This document shows positions 1 through 10,729 of a stretch of DNA of 64,000 bases, piece after piece. The DNA is from Neisseria bergeri (GTDB taxonomy: Bacteria > Pseudomonadota > Gammaproteobacteria > Burkholderiales > Neisseriaceae). The number at the start of each line of letters is the position of its first letter. The stretch's first letter is position 1. The notes beneath the pieces were generated by a model. The model was not told the DNA's origin, did not search any database, and was given only the letters and a program-made list of their open reading frames with translations. The stretch spans positions 1 to 64,000 of the forward strand of contig POWY01000008.1 in NCBI GenBank assembly GCA_003044455.1, in the 5' to 3' direction. The translations under genes and the position numbers were made by a program.

Positions 1-73
1 AAATGATATATTCCAAGCAGAAGCCCCTCAAAGCCCCCGTCATACGCGCCGCACCGACAAGCACCACACCGTC

Positions 74-250
74 ATTCCCGCACAGGCGGGAATCCAGTAA
101 CCGAAAAACCACAGGACTTTATCGGAAAAACACACACCCCACCGACCGTCATTCCCGCGCAGGCGGGAATCTAGAACGTAGAATCTAAGAAACCGTTTTA
201 CTCGATAAATTTCCGTGCCGAACGGACTAGATTCCCGCGCAGGCGGGAAT
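74..250. repeat. Three dRS3 repeats in a neisserial intergenic mosaic
   Basis: Three 20-bp copies of the neisserial dRS3 inverted repeat, ATTCCC-N8-GGGAAT, lie at 74-93, 151-170 and 231-250 with short spacers between them. The first copy differs from the others by one base in the loop. Such arrays are known integration targets of neisserial filamentous phage and recombination sites. They fill the 371-bp stretch upstream of the giant adhesin gene; I see no gene in 1-371. Confidence 0.9.
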
Positions 251-371
251 GACGAGATTTTAAGTTGGGGGAATTTATCAGAAACCCCCAACCCCCAAAA
301 ACCGGGCGGATGCCGCACCATCCGCCCCCAAATCCTTTTAACCATTCAAACAAACAGAAAGAAAAAACAAA

Positions 372-3300
372 ATGAACAAAATATACCGCATCATTTGGAA
401 TAGTGCCCTCAATGCCTGGGTAGTCGTATCCGAGCTCACACGCAACCACACCAAACGCGCCTCCGCAACCGTGGCGACCGCCGTATTGGCGACGCTGCTG
501 TCCGCAACGGCTCTGGCGAGTACGACTGGATCGGAATCTGAACCAAATAAGGAATTTGATCCGAGTACCCCGACTTTTGACGATAAATTTGAAACAGATG
601 ATAGCGATAGTAACGAAACTTATAAGTTCGGTTTGGCTGTTGTCGATAAGAATGGGCAGTTAAAAGATGAAGAGTTTGAAAATGCTAATGATGAAGACCA
701 GGGAAAGCGCACCATCTCGGTAGAGCAATCTCAAGGATCGGAGGCTCGCCCCAAGCTGAAAAGCAGCTACCTCTACCTCCGCGAAAACGGCGGAATTGAA
801 ATCGACCAAGAAGGACGTTCCGCCAAATTCAAAGTAAAACACGGCGACGGCTTGAAAATCAACGACGACGACGACAAACTCGTTGCCGATACCGTTGAGC
901 TTAAAGTTGAAAACGGCAAAGTAAGCACCCCTAGCACCGGCAACAACAAAAAACTCGTCAACGCCGACAATCTGGCAACCACATTAAACGGCTTAGGCTG
1001 GCAGCTTAAAACCACCAACGGTGCTGCCGCAGCCGGCAACGGCACGCCCACGACCGTCAAAAGCGGCGACGAAGTCGAGTTCAAAGGCGAAGGCGGCGTT
1101 ACCGTAACCAGTTCAACTACCGACGGCAAACACACCGTTACCATCAAAGCCGCCCAAAGCGCAAACAAAGGCGGCGCTTGGAAAATCACCGCCGACAAAG
1201 AAGACGGCGGCGAACTTGACCCTGCAAACACTGCACCTACCGAACAAGAAGTCAAGACAGGTGAAAAAGTTACCCTCAAAGCAGGCGACAACCTGAAAAT
1301 CAAACAAAGCGGCAAAGACTTCACCTACTCGCTGAAAAAAGACCTCTCAGGCTTAACCGGTGTTGCAACCAAAAAATTATCAATTGGCGAAAACGGCGAT
1401 AAAGTCAATATCGCAAGCGACACCAAAGGCTTGAATTTCGCGAAAGAAACAGCCGGTGCAAACGGCGACACCACGGTTCATCTGAACGGCATTGCTTCGA
1501 CTTTGACCGATACGTTGTCTAATACTGGAGTGACAACTAATTTAGATGGTAACGGTATTACTGACGACGAGAAAAAACGTGCGGCAAGCGTTAAAGACGT
1601 ATTAAACGCAGGCTGGAACATTAAAGGCGTTAAACCCGGTACAACAGCTTCTGATAACGTTGATTTCGTCCGCACTTACGACACAGTCGAGTTCTTAAGC
1701 GCAGATACGAAAACAACGACTGTCAATGTGGAAAGCAAAGACAACGGCAGGAGAACTGAAGTTAAAATCGGTGCGAAAACCTCTGTTATCGCTGAAAAAG
1801 ACGGTAAGTTGGTTACTGGCAACGGCGATGAGGGCAAAGGCTTAGTCACTGCAAAAACTGTAATTGACGCTGTGAATAAAAGCGGCTGGAGGGTAAGCGG
1901 CGAGGGTACGGCTGCCGAAAACGGTGCAACCGCCGTGAATGCGAGCACTGCTGAAACCGTTACATCCGGCACGAGCGTGAACTTCAAAAACGGCAATGCG
2001 ACCACAGCAACCGTAAGCAAAGTAACCGAAAATGGCGAGACTAAAATCAACGTCAAATACGATGTAACCACCGGCGACGGCTTGAAAGTTGAGGGCGGAA
2101 AAGTTGTTGCAAGTGTTGGCGACGGTTTGAAGCTGGATAACCAAAAAATCGTTGCAGACACGACCAAGCTTACCGTAACAGACGGTAAAGTTACCGCCCC
2201 TAATGGCACTAACGGCGATACGAAGAAACTTGTTGATGCAGGCAGTTTGGCTGATGCGTTAAACAAATTAAGCTGGAAAGCGAAAGCTGACAAGGATACC
2301 GATGGCGAAGTTGACCCAACAACAGCAACCGAACAAGAAGTCAAAGCAGGCGAAACTGTAACCTTCAAAGCAGGCAAAAACTTGAAAGTGAAACAGTCTG
2401 GAAAAGACTTTACTTATTCGCTGAAAGACGAACTTACGGGTTTGACAAGCGTTACTTTGGGTAATACAGCAAATGGCGGAACTGGCGCGAACGGTGCAAG
2501 CACTAAAATTGACAAAGACGGCTTAACCATCACGCTGGCGAATGGTGCGGGTGCGACTGATGCAAACAAAATCAGCGTAACCAAAGACGGCATTAGTGCA
2601 GGTAATAAAGCCATTACCAACGTTGCAAGCGGTTTGAAAACCTACGGGGACAATCAAGCCAATGCGGCAGGACAAGCAGGCAATACCGTTGCCACCGCCA
2701 AAAACGAACTGATTGACTTGAGCCAACCGAATACCGGAGCGGCAGGCACAGGCACGTCCGTAGCCGACACCACAGCCGCAACCGTAGGCGATTTGCGTAA
2801 ACTTGGCTGGGTGCTTTCGGCTGATAAAACCACGAATGGCACAGGCACCGATACGGCATTCCACGCCGCCGTTAAAAACGCCGAAGAAGTCGAGTTCAAA
2901 GGCACAGGCAAAGCCACCGTGTCCGCAAAAACCGAAAACGGCAAACATACCGTAACGATTGATGTTGCAGAAACCAAAATCGAGGCTTCAGACGGCATCG
3001 AGAAAACCACTGACGGCAAGATTAAGCTGAAAGTGGACAACACAGATGGAAACAATGTTTTAACTGTTGATGCAACGAAAGGTGCGTCTGTTGCCAAAGG
3101 CAAGCTTGAAGTTGTAAGCACCACAGCCAATGGCGACAAGAAAGGTCAGGTAAAAGCGAAAGGTGCAAATGGAACTGATGCTGCTACCGATAAGGACGTG
3201 GCAACAGTGAAGGATGTTGCCGATGCTATTAACAAAGCAGAAACTTTCGTAAAAGTAGAAAACACTACTGAAGATATTGAAGATGCAGCAGCCAATGGGG

Positions 3301-6300
3301 CAGATAATACCGCAGAAGCCCTCAAAGCAGGCGATACCTTGACCTTTAAGGCAGGTAAAAACCTGAAAGTTAAACGTAGTGGAAAAGAAATTACTTTTGA
3401 CTTGGCGAAAAACCTTGATGTGAAAACCGCGACCGTGAGCGATAAGTTGTCGATTGGTAAAGATACGAACAAAGTTAATGTAACCAGTACGGCTGACGGT
3501 TTGACCTTTGCAAAAGAAAATGGAACACCTGTAGCAGGAAGTGGTGCGCCTGATACGAGAATTTATTTAAATGGTATTGCGACGACTTTAACTGAGCCAA
3601 GTGCAGGAGCGAAGTCTTCACACGTTGATTTAAATGTGGATGCAGCGAAAAAATCTCACGCGGCAAGCATTGAAGATGTGTTGCGTGCAGGTTGGAATAT
3701 TCAAGGCAATGGCAATAATGTTGATTATGTGGCGACGTATGACACAGTAAACTTTACTGATGATGGTCAAGGAACAACGACAGTAACTGTAACCCAAAAA
3801 GATAATGGTAAAGGTGCTGAAGTTAAAATCGGTGCGAAAACTTCTGTTATCAAAGACCACAACGGCAAACTGTTTACAGGCAAAGACCTGAAAGATGCGA
3901 ATAATGGTGCAACCGTTAGTGAAGATGATGGCAAAGACACCGGCAACGGCTTGGTTACTGCAAAAGCCGTGATTGATGCCGTAAACAAGAGCGGTTGGAG
4001 GATTAAAACAACCGCTGCCAATGGTCAGGCTGGTCAAGCCGGAGATAATTTTGAAACCGTTACATCAGGCACAAATGTAACCTTTGATAATGGCAATGGT
4101 ACAACTGCATCAGTAACTAAAGATACTAGCGGCAATGGTATTACTGTTAAGTACGATGTAAATGTCGGCGACGGCTTGAAAGTGGATACTGCTACTAAAA
4201 AAATCGTTGCAGATACGACCACGCTTACTGTGAATGGAGCGGCTGCAACTGGTGCTGTTGATAACACAACTCCGAAAGGTAAAGTCAAAGAGATTACTTC
4301 TGAAAACGACAAGAAAAAACTGGTTAAAGCAGGCGATTTGGTAACTGCCTTAAACAGCCTAAGCTGGACGGCGACTGCTGGTGCAGAAGACGGTGGTGAA
4401 AAAGAGGGTAACGCAACCGAACAAGAAGTCAAAGCTGGCGACAAAGTAACCTTTAAAGCGGGCGGCAACCTGAAAATCAAACAAAGCGGCAAAGACTTCA
4501 CCTACTCGCTGAAAAAAGAGCTGAAAGACCTGACCAGCATTGAGCTTAAAGGTACAGCGAATAGCGGTAAAAACGGTGCAAGCACCAAGATTGACCAAAA
4601 CGGCTTAACCATCACTCCAGCAGCTAATGGTGCGGGCGGCACAGGTGCGCATAACGCAAACACCATCAGCGTAACCAAAGATGGCATTAGCGTCGGCGGT
4701 AAAACCGTTAAGAATGTTACAAGCGGTTTAAATGCTTATGGCGATACGAATAATCCGAATTTCAATACTACCGCTAATTCTGCAACCGATTTGGAGAGAC
4801 AGCTTGATACTACTGGTGCTTATACCGGTTTATTGAATCTAAATGAAAAAGGTGCGAATAAACAGCCGTTGGTGGCTGACAGCACCGCCGCAACCGTAGG
4901 CGATTTGCGTAAATTGGGTTGGGTATTGTCTAGCAAAAACGGTACGATGAATGAGACAAGCCAACAAGTCAAACAGGCGGATGAAGTGTTGTTTGAAGGC
5001 AAAGGCGGTGCGAAGGTTACTTCCAAATCTAACAACGGCAAACACACCATTACCATTGATGTGGCAGAAACCAAAGTTGGCGATGGTCTTGAGAAAGATA
5101 ACGACGGCAAGATTAAAGTGAAAGCTAAAGATGGTGCTGACAACTTATTGACTGTGGATGCTAATGGTGCGTCTGTTGCCAAAGGTAGCTTTGAAACTGT
5201 TAAGACTGATGCGCCTAACGCTGGTACAACTGCTGACACAAATCGCGGTAAAGTGGTTGTTAAGGCTTCAAATGGTACTGATGCAACCGACGACGACAAG
5301 AAAAAAGTGGCGACTGTCGGCGACGTTGCGGAGGCTATCAACAGTGCGGCAACCTTTGTGAAAGTGGAAAGCACAGAAGATGAAATTGAGGACAATCAAC
5401 CAGCTGATAATGCAGACCAAGCCCTTAAAGCAGGCGACACTTTAACCTTAAAAGCGGGTAAAAACTTAAAGGTTAAACGTGATGGTAAAAATGTAACCTT
5501 CGCTTTAGCAAAAGACCTTGATGTGAAAACCGCGAAAGTGAGTGATACTTTAACGATTGGCGGTAATATACCTACAGATGGCGGTGCTGCAACACCAAAA
5601 GTGAATATCACTAGCACTGCAGGTGGTTTGAACTTTGAGAATGCAATTGCCGACGCTACAGGTTCTAAAAATGTTTATTTGAAAGGTATTGCGACGACTT
5701 TAACTGAGCCAAGTGCAGGAGCGAAGTCTTCACACGTTGATTTAAATGTGGATGCAGCGAAAAAATCCAATGCAGCAAGTATCGAAGATGTGTTGCGTGC
5801 AGGTTGGAATATTAAAGGTGCTAAGACTGTAGGTGGTGCTGTTCAGAATGTTGATTTTGTTTCGACTTACGACACCGTTGAATTTGCCAGCGGCACAAAC
5901 GCAAATGTGAGCGTTACGACTGATGATCACAAAAAAACAACCGTCCGTGTGGATGTAACGGGCTTGCCGGTCCAATATGTTACGGAAGACGACAAAACCG
6001 TTGTGAAAGTGGGCAATAAGTATTACGAAGCCAAAGATGACGGTTCGGCGGATATGAATAAACAAGTCGAAAATGGCAAGCTGGCGACAACCAAAGTGAA
6101 ATTGGTATCGGCAAGCGGTAAAGATCCGGTGAAAATCAGCAATGTTGCGGACGGCACGGAAGATACCGATGCGGTCAGCTTTAAGCAGTTGAAAGCCTTG
6201 AAAGACCAAAAGGTTACTTTAACTGCGAGCAATGCTTATGCCAATGGCGGTGCAGATACCGACGACGGCAAGGCAACTCAAACTTTAAGTAATGGTTTGA

Positions 6301-9248
6301 ATTTTAAATTTAAATCCGCAGACCGCGAGTTGTTGAAAATTAGCGCGGCCGGCGACACAGTTACCTTTACGCCGAAAAAAGGTTCTGTTCAGGTTGGCGA
6401 TGATGGTAAGGCTTCAATTTCAAAAGATGCAAATATAACCGACGGTTTGGTTGAAGCTTCCGAATTGGTTGAGAGCCTGAACAAACTGGGTTGGAAAGTC
6501 GGCGTTGAGAAAGACGGCACGGGAGCGATCGATGGCACGCATACCGATACTTTAGTGAAGTCGGGCGATAAAGTAACTTTGAAAGCCGGCGACAATCTGA
6601 AAGTCAAACAAGACGGCACAAACTTCACTTACACGCTCAAAGATGAATTGACGGGCGTGAAGAGCGTGGAGTTTAAAGACACGGCGAATGGTGCAAACGG
6701 TGCAAGCACGAAGATTACCAAAGACGGCTTGACCTTTACGCCGGCAACCGGCGCGAATGGTGCGGCGGCGACTGATGCCGACAAGATTAAAGTGGCTTCA
6801 GACGGCATCAGCGCGGGTAATAAAGCGGTTAAAAACGTTGTGAGCGGACTGAAAAAATTTGGTGATGGTCATACGTTGGCAAATGGTACTATTGCAGATT
6901 TTGAAAAGCATAATGATACAGCCTATAAAGGCTTGACCAATTTGGATGAAAAAGGCGAAAACAAGCAACTGGCTGTTGCCGACAATACCGCCGCAACCGT
7001 GGGCGATTTGCGCGGCTTGGGCTGGGTCATTTCTGCGGACAAAACCACAGGCGGCTCAAAGGAATATCACGATCAGGTGCGGAATGCGAACGAAGTGAAA
7101 TTCAAGAGCGGCAATGGTATCAATGTGTCCGGTAAAACATTGGATAACGGTACGCGTGAAATTACCTTTGAATTGGCTAAAGGCGAAGTGGTTAAATCGA
7201 ATGAATTTACCGTCAAAGAAACCAATGGCAAGGAAACGAGCTTGGTTAAAGTTGGCGATAAGTATTACAGCAAAGAGGATATTGACTTAACAACTGGTAA
7301 GCCAATTGATGGTAAAGCTGAGAAATATAAAGTTGAAAACGGCAAAATTGTTTCTGCTGACGGCAAGAATACCGAAGTTACCCTAACCAACAAAGGTTCC
7401 GGTTATGTTACAGGTAACCAAGTGGCAGATGCGATTGCGAAATCAGGCTTTGAGCTTGGTTTGGCTGACGCGGCAGAAGCTGAAAAAGCCTTTGCGGAAG
7501 ACAAGCAATTATCTAAAGATAAGGCGGAAACCGTAAATGCCAACGATAAAGTCCGTTTTGCCGACGGTAAAAATACCAAAGTGAGCGCGGCAACGGTGGA
7601 AAGCACCGATGCAAACGGCGAAAAAGTAACCACAACCTTTGTGAAAACCGATGTGGAATTGCCTTTAACGCAAATCTACAATACCGATGCAAACGGTAAG
7701 AAAATCACTAAAGTTGTCGCAAATGGTCAAACTAAATGGTATGAACTGAAAGATGACGGTTCGACTGATATGGACAAAGAAGTTACCCTCGGCAACGTGG
7801 ATTCAGACGGCAAGAAAGTTGTGAAAGACAACGATAAATGGTATCACGCCAAAGCTGACGGTACTGCGGATACATCAACACAAGCGGTTGATGATTCAAA
7901 AGTTTCCACCGATGAAAAACACGTTGTCAGCCTTGATCCGAACAATCAATCGAACGGTAAGGGCGTGGTCATTGACAATGTGGCTAATGGCGATATTTCG
8001 CCAAATAGCAAACAGGCGGTAAACGGCAGCCAGATTTTCGCATTGACCGGCAACAAAACACCGAATATCACGAGTATCACGGTAGATAAGGATGGTAAAA
8101 CGGTAAACGTCGGCACGGTCGGAAACGCGAACGATACCAACAAAACGTATCACAACGTCGTGGTGGGCGAAGACGGTAAAACCCCGTTATTGACCACTTA
8201 TAATGTGGAAGGCAGAAAAGAAGTCATCACCAATTCGGTGGTCGAAGCCATCTACAATATGAATGAGCAAGGGATTAAGTTCTTCCACTCCAACGACGGC
8301 AAAGCGACTAGCAGAATCGAACGAAGCAATGAAATCGATTCCAGCGCAAGCGGCAAATACGCGACGGCAATCGGCGCGAAAGCCGATGCGGCAGGCACTA
8401 ATGCCATTGCCTTCGGCTACGGCTCAAAAGCCTTGCGCGATAACACGGTGGCGATTGGTACGGGCAACGTTGTGAATGCGGAAAAATCCGGCGCATTCGG
8501 CGATCCGAACTACATCGAAGATGGTGCAAGCGGCAGCTACGCTTTCGGTAACGATAACCGTATTACTTCTAAAAACACGTTTGTGTTGGGTAATGGGGTT
8601 AATGCGAAATATAAAGCCAATGGCGAACTTGATACTGAAACCGCAACCGTTAAGGACAAAGACGGTCAAGAGACTACCGTTACCGTTCCTAAAGCGTTAG
8701 GGGCTACAGTTGAAAACTCTGTTTATCTGGGTAATAAATCGACCGCGACAAAAAATCCGGGCAGCAACCTGAAATCCGACGGCACGGCGGGTAATACCAC
8801 AACCGCCGGCGCGACGGGTACGGTAAACGGCTTTGCCGGCGCGACGGCGCACGGTGCGGTTTCTGTCGGCGCGAGCGGCGAAGAAAGACGTATCCAAAAC
8901 GTTGCGGCAGGCGAAATTTCCGCCACTTCCACCGATGCGATTAACGGCAGCCAGCTGTATGCGGCAACCAAAGGCATCGCCGATCAGGCCGTCGGTATGG
9001 TCAGGGCGTTGAAACGCGAATTGGAAGGCGTTGCCGCCGGTGCGAATGCCGCAGCCGCCTTGCCGCAATCGTACCTGCCCGGAAAATCGATGATTTCCGC
9101 CGCAACGGGCGCATACGGTTCGACAGGCGCACTCGCCGTCGGCTACTCCAGCATCAGCGACAACGGCAAATGGGTGGTCAAAGGCCAGCTCAACGTCAAT
9201 ACCCGAAGCAAAGCCGGCGGCGGTGTCGGCGTGGGCTATATCTGGTAA
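372..9248 (+). CDS. Giant Hsf/NhhA-type trimeric autotransporter adhesin (2958 aa)
   Basis: An outer-membrane trimeric autotransporter, expected to form a long surface fibre for adhesion. Residues 1-49 are an extended signal peptide: an ESPR region starting MNKIYRIIWN, almost identical to NhhA, then a hydrophobic core ending SATALA. The passenger is a long array of degenerate Hsf/NhhA modules with recurring elements such as ATVGDLRKLGWVLS, TFKAGKNLKVKQSGK and GDGLKV. Near residues 2655-2740 there are YadA-like head repeats (AIAFGYGSKA, AFGNDNRI). The last 75 or so residues form a YadA anchor (LPGKSM, then alternating barrel strands) and end in Trp. NhhA is about 600 aa and Haemophilus Hsf about 2400 aa, so this is an unusually large member. 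No strong Shine-Dalgarno is visible. An inverted uptake-sequence terminator follows directly. The reading frame is intact. Confidence 0.93.
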   Translation: MNKIYRIIWNSALNAWVVVSELTRNHTKRASATVATAVLATLLSATALASTTGSESEPNKEFDPSTPTFDDKFETDDSDSNETYKFGLAVVDKNGQLKDEEFENANDEDQGKRTISVEQSQGSEARPKLKSSYLYLRENGGIEIDQEGRSAKFKVKHGDGLKINDDDDKLVADTVELKVENGKVSTPSTGNNKKLVNADNLATTLNGLGWQLKTTNGAAAAGNGTPTTVKSGDEVEFKGEGGVTVTSSTTDGKHTVTIKAAQSANKGGAWKITADKEDGGELDPANTAPTEQEVKTGEKVTLKAGDNLKIKQSGKDFTYSLKKDLSGLTGVATKKLSIGENGDKVNIASDTKGLNFAKETAGANGDTTVHLNGIASTLTDTLSNTGVTTNLDGNGITDDEKKRAASVKDVLNAGWNIKGVKPGTTASDNVDFVRTYDTVEFLSADTKTTTVNVESKDNGRRTEVKIGAKTSVIAEKDGKLVTGNGDEGKGLVTAKTVIDAVNKSGWRVSGEGTAAENGATAVNASTAETVTSGTSVNFKNGNATTATVSKVTENGETKINVKYDVTTGDGLKVEGGKVVASVGDGLKLDNQKIVADTTKLTVTDGKVTAPNGTNGDTKKLVDAGSLADALNKLSWKAKADKDTDGEVDPTTATEQEVKAGETVTFKAGKNLKVKQSGKDFTYSLKDELTGLTSVTLGNTANGGTGANGASTKIDKDGLTITLANGAGATDANKISVTKDGISAGNKAITNVASGLKTYGDNQANAAGQAGNTVATAKNELIDLSQPNTGAAGTGTSVADTTAATVGDLRKLGWVLSADKTTNGTGTDTAFHAAVKNAEEVEFKGTGKATVSAKTENGKHTVTIDVAETKIEASDGIEKTTDGKIKLKVDNTDGNNVLTVDATKGASVAKGKLEVVSTTANGDKKGQVKAKGANGTDAATDKDVATVKDVADAINKAETFVKVENTTEDIEDAAANGADNTAEALKAGDTLTFKAGKNLKVKRSGKEITFDLAKNLDVKTATVSDKLSIGKDTNKVNVTSTADGLTFAKENGTPVAGSGAPDTRIYLNGIATTLTEPSAGAKSSHVDLNVDAAKKSHAASIEDVLRAGWNIQGNGNNVDYVATYDTVNFTDDGQGTTTVTVTQKDNGKGAEVKIGAKTSVIKDHNGKLFTGKDLKDANNGATVSEDDGKDTGNGLVTAKAVIDAVNKSGWRIKTTAANGQAGQAGDNFETVTSGTNVTFDNGNGTTASVTKDTSGNGITVKYDVNVGDGLKVDTATKKIVADTTTLTVNGAAATGAVDNTTPKGKVKEITSENDKKKLVKAGDLVTALNSLSWTATAGAEDGGEKEGNATEQEVKAGDKVTFKAGGNLKIKQSGKDFTYSLKKELKDLTSIELKGTANSGKNGASTKIDQNGLTITPAANGAGGTGAHNANTISVTKDGISVGGKTVKNVTSGLNAYGDTNNPNFNTTANSATDLERQLDTTGAYTGLLNLNEKGANKQPLVADSTAATVGDLRKLGWVLSSKNGTMNETSQQVKQADEVLFEGKGGAKVTSKSNNGKHTITIDVAETKVGDGLEKDNDGKIKVKAKDGADNLLTVDANGASVAKGSFETVKTDAPNAGTTADTNRGKVVVKASNGTDATDDDKKKVATVGDVAEAINSAATFVKVESTEDEIEDNQPADNADQALKAGDTLTLKAGKNLKVKRDGKNVTFALAKDLDVKTAKVSDTLTIGGNIPTDGGAATPKVNITSTAGGLNFENAIADATGSKNVYLKGIATTLTEPSAGAKSSHVDLNVDAAKKSNAASIEDVLRAGWNIKGAKTVGGAVQNVDFVSTYDTVEFASGTNANVSVTTDDHKKTTVRVDVTGLPVQYVTEDDKTVVKVGNKYYEAKDDGSADMNKQVENGKLATTKVKLVSASGKDPVKISNVADGTEDTDAVSFKQLKALKDQKVTLTASNAYANGGADTDDGKATQTLSNGLNFKFKSADRELLKISAAGDTVTFTPKKGSVQVGDDGKASISKDANITDGLVEASELVESLNKLGWKVGVEKDGTGAIDGTHTDTLVKSGDKVTLKAGDNLKVKQDGTNFTYTLKDELTGVKSVEFKDTANGANGASTKITKDGLTFTPATGANGAAATDADKIKVASDGISAGNKAVKNVVSGLKKFGDGHTLANGTIADFEKHNDTAYKGLTNLDEKGENKQLAVADNTAATVGDLRGLGWVISADKTTGGSKEYHDQVRNANEVKFKSGNGINVSGKTLDNGTREITFELAKGEVVKSNEFTVKETNGKETSLVKVGDKYYSKEDIDLTTGKPIDGKAEKYKVENGKIVSADGKNTEVTLTNKGSGYVTGNQVADAIAKSGFELGLADAAEAEKAFAEDKQLSKDKAETVNANDKVRFADGKNTKVSAATVESTDANGEKVTTTFVKTDVELPLTQIYNTDANGKKITKVVANGQTKWYELKDDGSTDMDKEVTLGNVDSDGKKVVKDNDKWYHAKADGTADTSTQAVDDSKVSTDEKHVVSLDPNNQSNGKGVVIDNVANGDISPNSKQAVNGSQIFALTGNKTPNITSITVDKDGKTVNVGTVGNANDTNKTYHNVVVGEDGKTPLLTTYNVEGRKEVITNSVVEAIYNMNEQGIKFFHSNDGKATSRIERSNEIDSSASGKYATAIGAKADAAGTNAIAFGYGSKALRDNTVAIGTGNVVNAEKSGAFGDPNYIEDGASGSYAFGNDNRITSKNTFVLGNGVNAKYKANGELDTETATVKDKDGQETTVTVPKALGATVENSVYLGNKSTATKNPGSNLKSDGTAGNTTTAGATGTVNGFAGATAHGAVSVGASGEERRIQNVAAGEISATSTDAINGSQLYAATKGIADQAVGMVRALKRELEGVAAGANAAAALPQSYLPGKSMISAATGAYGSTGALAVGYSSISDNGKWVVKGQLNVNTRSKAGGGVGVGYIW
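3573..3655 (+). repeat. 83-bp perfect direct repeat inside the adhesin gene (partner 5685-5767)
   Basis: The 83 bases at 3573-3655 recur without change at 5685-5767, 2112 bp (704 codons) downstream and in the same frame. They encode the module around LTEPSAGAKSS and DLNVDAAKKS. The surrounding sequence is similar but diverged, so the exact identity suggests recent module duplication or gene conversion. Recombination between the copies would remove 704 residues in frame. Confidence 0.9.
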
Positions 9249-9265
9249 CAACCCCGAAGTGTTGA

Positions 9266-9300
9266 AAAATGCCGTCTGAAAGGCTTCAGACGGCATTTTT
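9266..9300 (+). terminator. Inverted-DUS terminator after the adhesin gene
   Basis: Two DNA uptake sequences in inverted orientation form a 12-bp stem with a short loop, preceded by A residues and followed by five T residues. This is the usual neisserial rho-independent terminator form. Confidence 0.9.
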
Positions 9301-9464
9301 ATTGCCCCGTCCGATGGTTCGCAACGGGAAAACCGTATCGCATAACGGGCGGATGTGTATTTCAGAGGGCGCGGGACCAGTGTGCAGGGTAAGGCGTAGC
9401 AACTGTATTTTTCACCCCGTCGGGCAAAAATACCAAAACTCAAGTCAAGCCGTTCGGAGGCGGC

Positions 9465-9500
9465 TCAAAAAAACGGTACTTCGCAACAGAAGTACCGTTT
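9465..9500 (-). terminator. recA terminator
   Basis: A perfect 12-bp stem (AAACGGTACTTC with its complement) and a 6-base loop, followed on the minus strand by a T run. It lies 17 bp beyond the recA stop codon. The 160 bp between this and the adhesin terminator hold nothing I recognise. Confidence 0.88.
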
Positions 9501-9516
9501 ATCGGGATTTCAGGTT

Positions 9517-10563
9517 TTATTCTTCGGGACGTTCGCCGTCGGTTTCGTCCTGCGTCCCTTCGGTGATGTGCATTTCTACGCCGTTGAGTGCGCGGATTTT
9601 TGCGTCGATTTCGTCGGCAATTTCGGGGTTTTCTTTCAGCCAGACGCGGACGTTGTCTTTGCCCTGACCGATTTTCGCGCCGTTGTAGCTGTACCACGCA
9701 CCGGATTTGTTGATGATGTCGTTTTTCACGCCGATGTCGATCAATTCGCCTTCCCAACTGATGCCTTCTCCGTAGAGGATGTCAAACTCTGCCTGACGGA
9801 ACGGTGGGGCGACTTTGTTTTTGATGACTTTGACGCGGGTTTCGTTGCCCAATACTTCTTCGCCTTTTTTGATGGATCCGGTGCGGCGGATGTCGAGGCG
9901 GACGGAGGAGTAGAATTTCAGCGCGTTGCCGCCGGTGGTGGTTTCGGGGCTGCCGAACATTACGCCGATCTTCATACGGATTTGGTTGATGAATACAACC
10001 AGCGTGTTGGTTTTTTTGATGTGCCCGGTCAGTTTGCGCAAAGCCTGGCTCATCAGCCGCGCCTGCAGTCCGACATGGCTGTCCCCCATATCGCCTTCGA
10101 TTTCGGCTTTGGGGACGAGTGCGGCTACGGAATCGACGACTACCATATCTATGCCGCCCGAACGGACGAGCGTGTCGCAGATTTCCAATGCCTGTTCGCC
10201 GGTATCGGGCTGGGACAGGTAAAGCTCTTCGACTTTTACGCCGAGTTTGCGGGCGTAAACGGGATCGAAGGCGTGTTCGGCATCGACAAAGGCGCACACG
10301 CCGCCGTTTTTCTGGCATTGGGCGACGGCTTCGAGGCAGAGTGTGGTTTTGCCGGAGGATTCGGGGCCGAAGATTTCGACGATGCGCCCGCGCGGCAGGC
10401 CGCCGACTCCGAGGGCGAGGTCTAATCCGAGCGATCCGGTGGAAATGACTTCGAGGTTTTCTTCCTGCTGGCTGCCGTCCATTTTCATGATGGCGCCTTT
10501 GCCGAAACTTTTTTCGATTTGCGCCAAGGCGGCGGCAAGGGCTTTGCTTTTGTCGTCTGACAT
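9517..10563 (-). CDS. recA: RecA recombinase
   Basis: A 348-aa RecA, the ATP-dependent strand-exchange protein for homologous recombination; in Neisseria it is needed for transformation and pilin antigenic variation. Walker A GPESSGKT is at residues 66-73, the same position as in E. coli. The MAW-type core ([10 protein letters not shown], and the [10 protein letters not shown] stretch) is intact and the acidic C-terminus is normal. The start ATG is preceded by GGAG at good spacing. A strong hairpin terminator lies just downstream. Here recA is followed on the same strand side by the adhesin and preceded by the amylosucrase gene, an unusual neighbourhood for this group. Confidence 0.98.
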   Translation of the reverse strand: MSDDKSKALAAALAQIEKSFGKGAIMKMDGSQQEENLEVISTGSLGLDLALGVGGLPRGRIVEIFGPESSGKTTLCLEAVAQCQKNGGVCAFVDAEHAFDPVYARKLGVKVEELYLSQPDTGEQALEICDTLVRSGGIDMVVVDSVAALVPKAEIEGDMGDSHVGLQARLMSQALRKLTGHIKKTNTLVVFINQIRMKIGVMFGSPETTTGGNALKFYSSVRLDIRRTGSIKKGEEVLGNETRVKVIKNKVAPPFRQAEFDILYGEGISWEGELIDIGVKNDIINKSGAWYSYNGAKIGQGKDNVRVWLKENPEIADEIDAKIRALNGVEMHITEGTQDETDGERPEE

Positions 10564-10687
10564 TGGGGTTACTCCGGAACAAATGCGGTATATGGGATGC
10601 GGCGCAACACGGGCTGCGGCGCGGAATGTGATGGGCGGCTATTATCGCATGTTTCCCTTTTGGGGACTACCGTCCGCTTCGGCACAA

Positions 10688-10715
10688 ATGCCGTCTGAAA
10701 CGGTTCAGACGGCAT
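10688..10715 (-). terminator. Inverted DUS pair after the amylosucrase gene
   Basis: Inverted uptake sequences with a 4-base loop lie just past the amylosucrase stop. There is no long T run on either strand, so termination may be weak. The 124 bp from here to recA must hold the recA promoter; a minus-strand GATAAT-like -10 is visible at 10641-10646 without a convincing -35. Confidence 0.65.
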
Positions 10716-10729
10716 TCGGGAAGCGTGCG

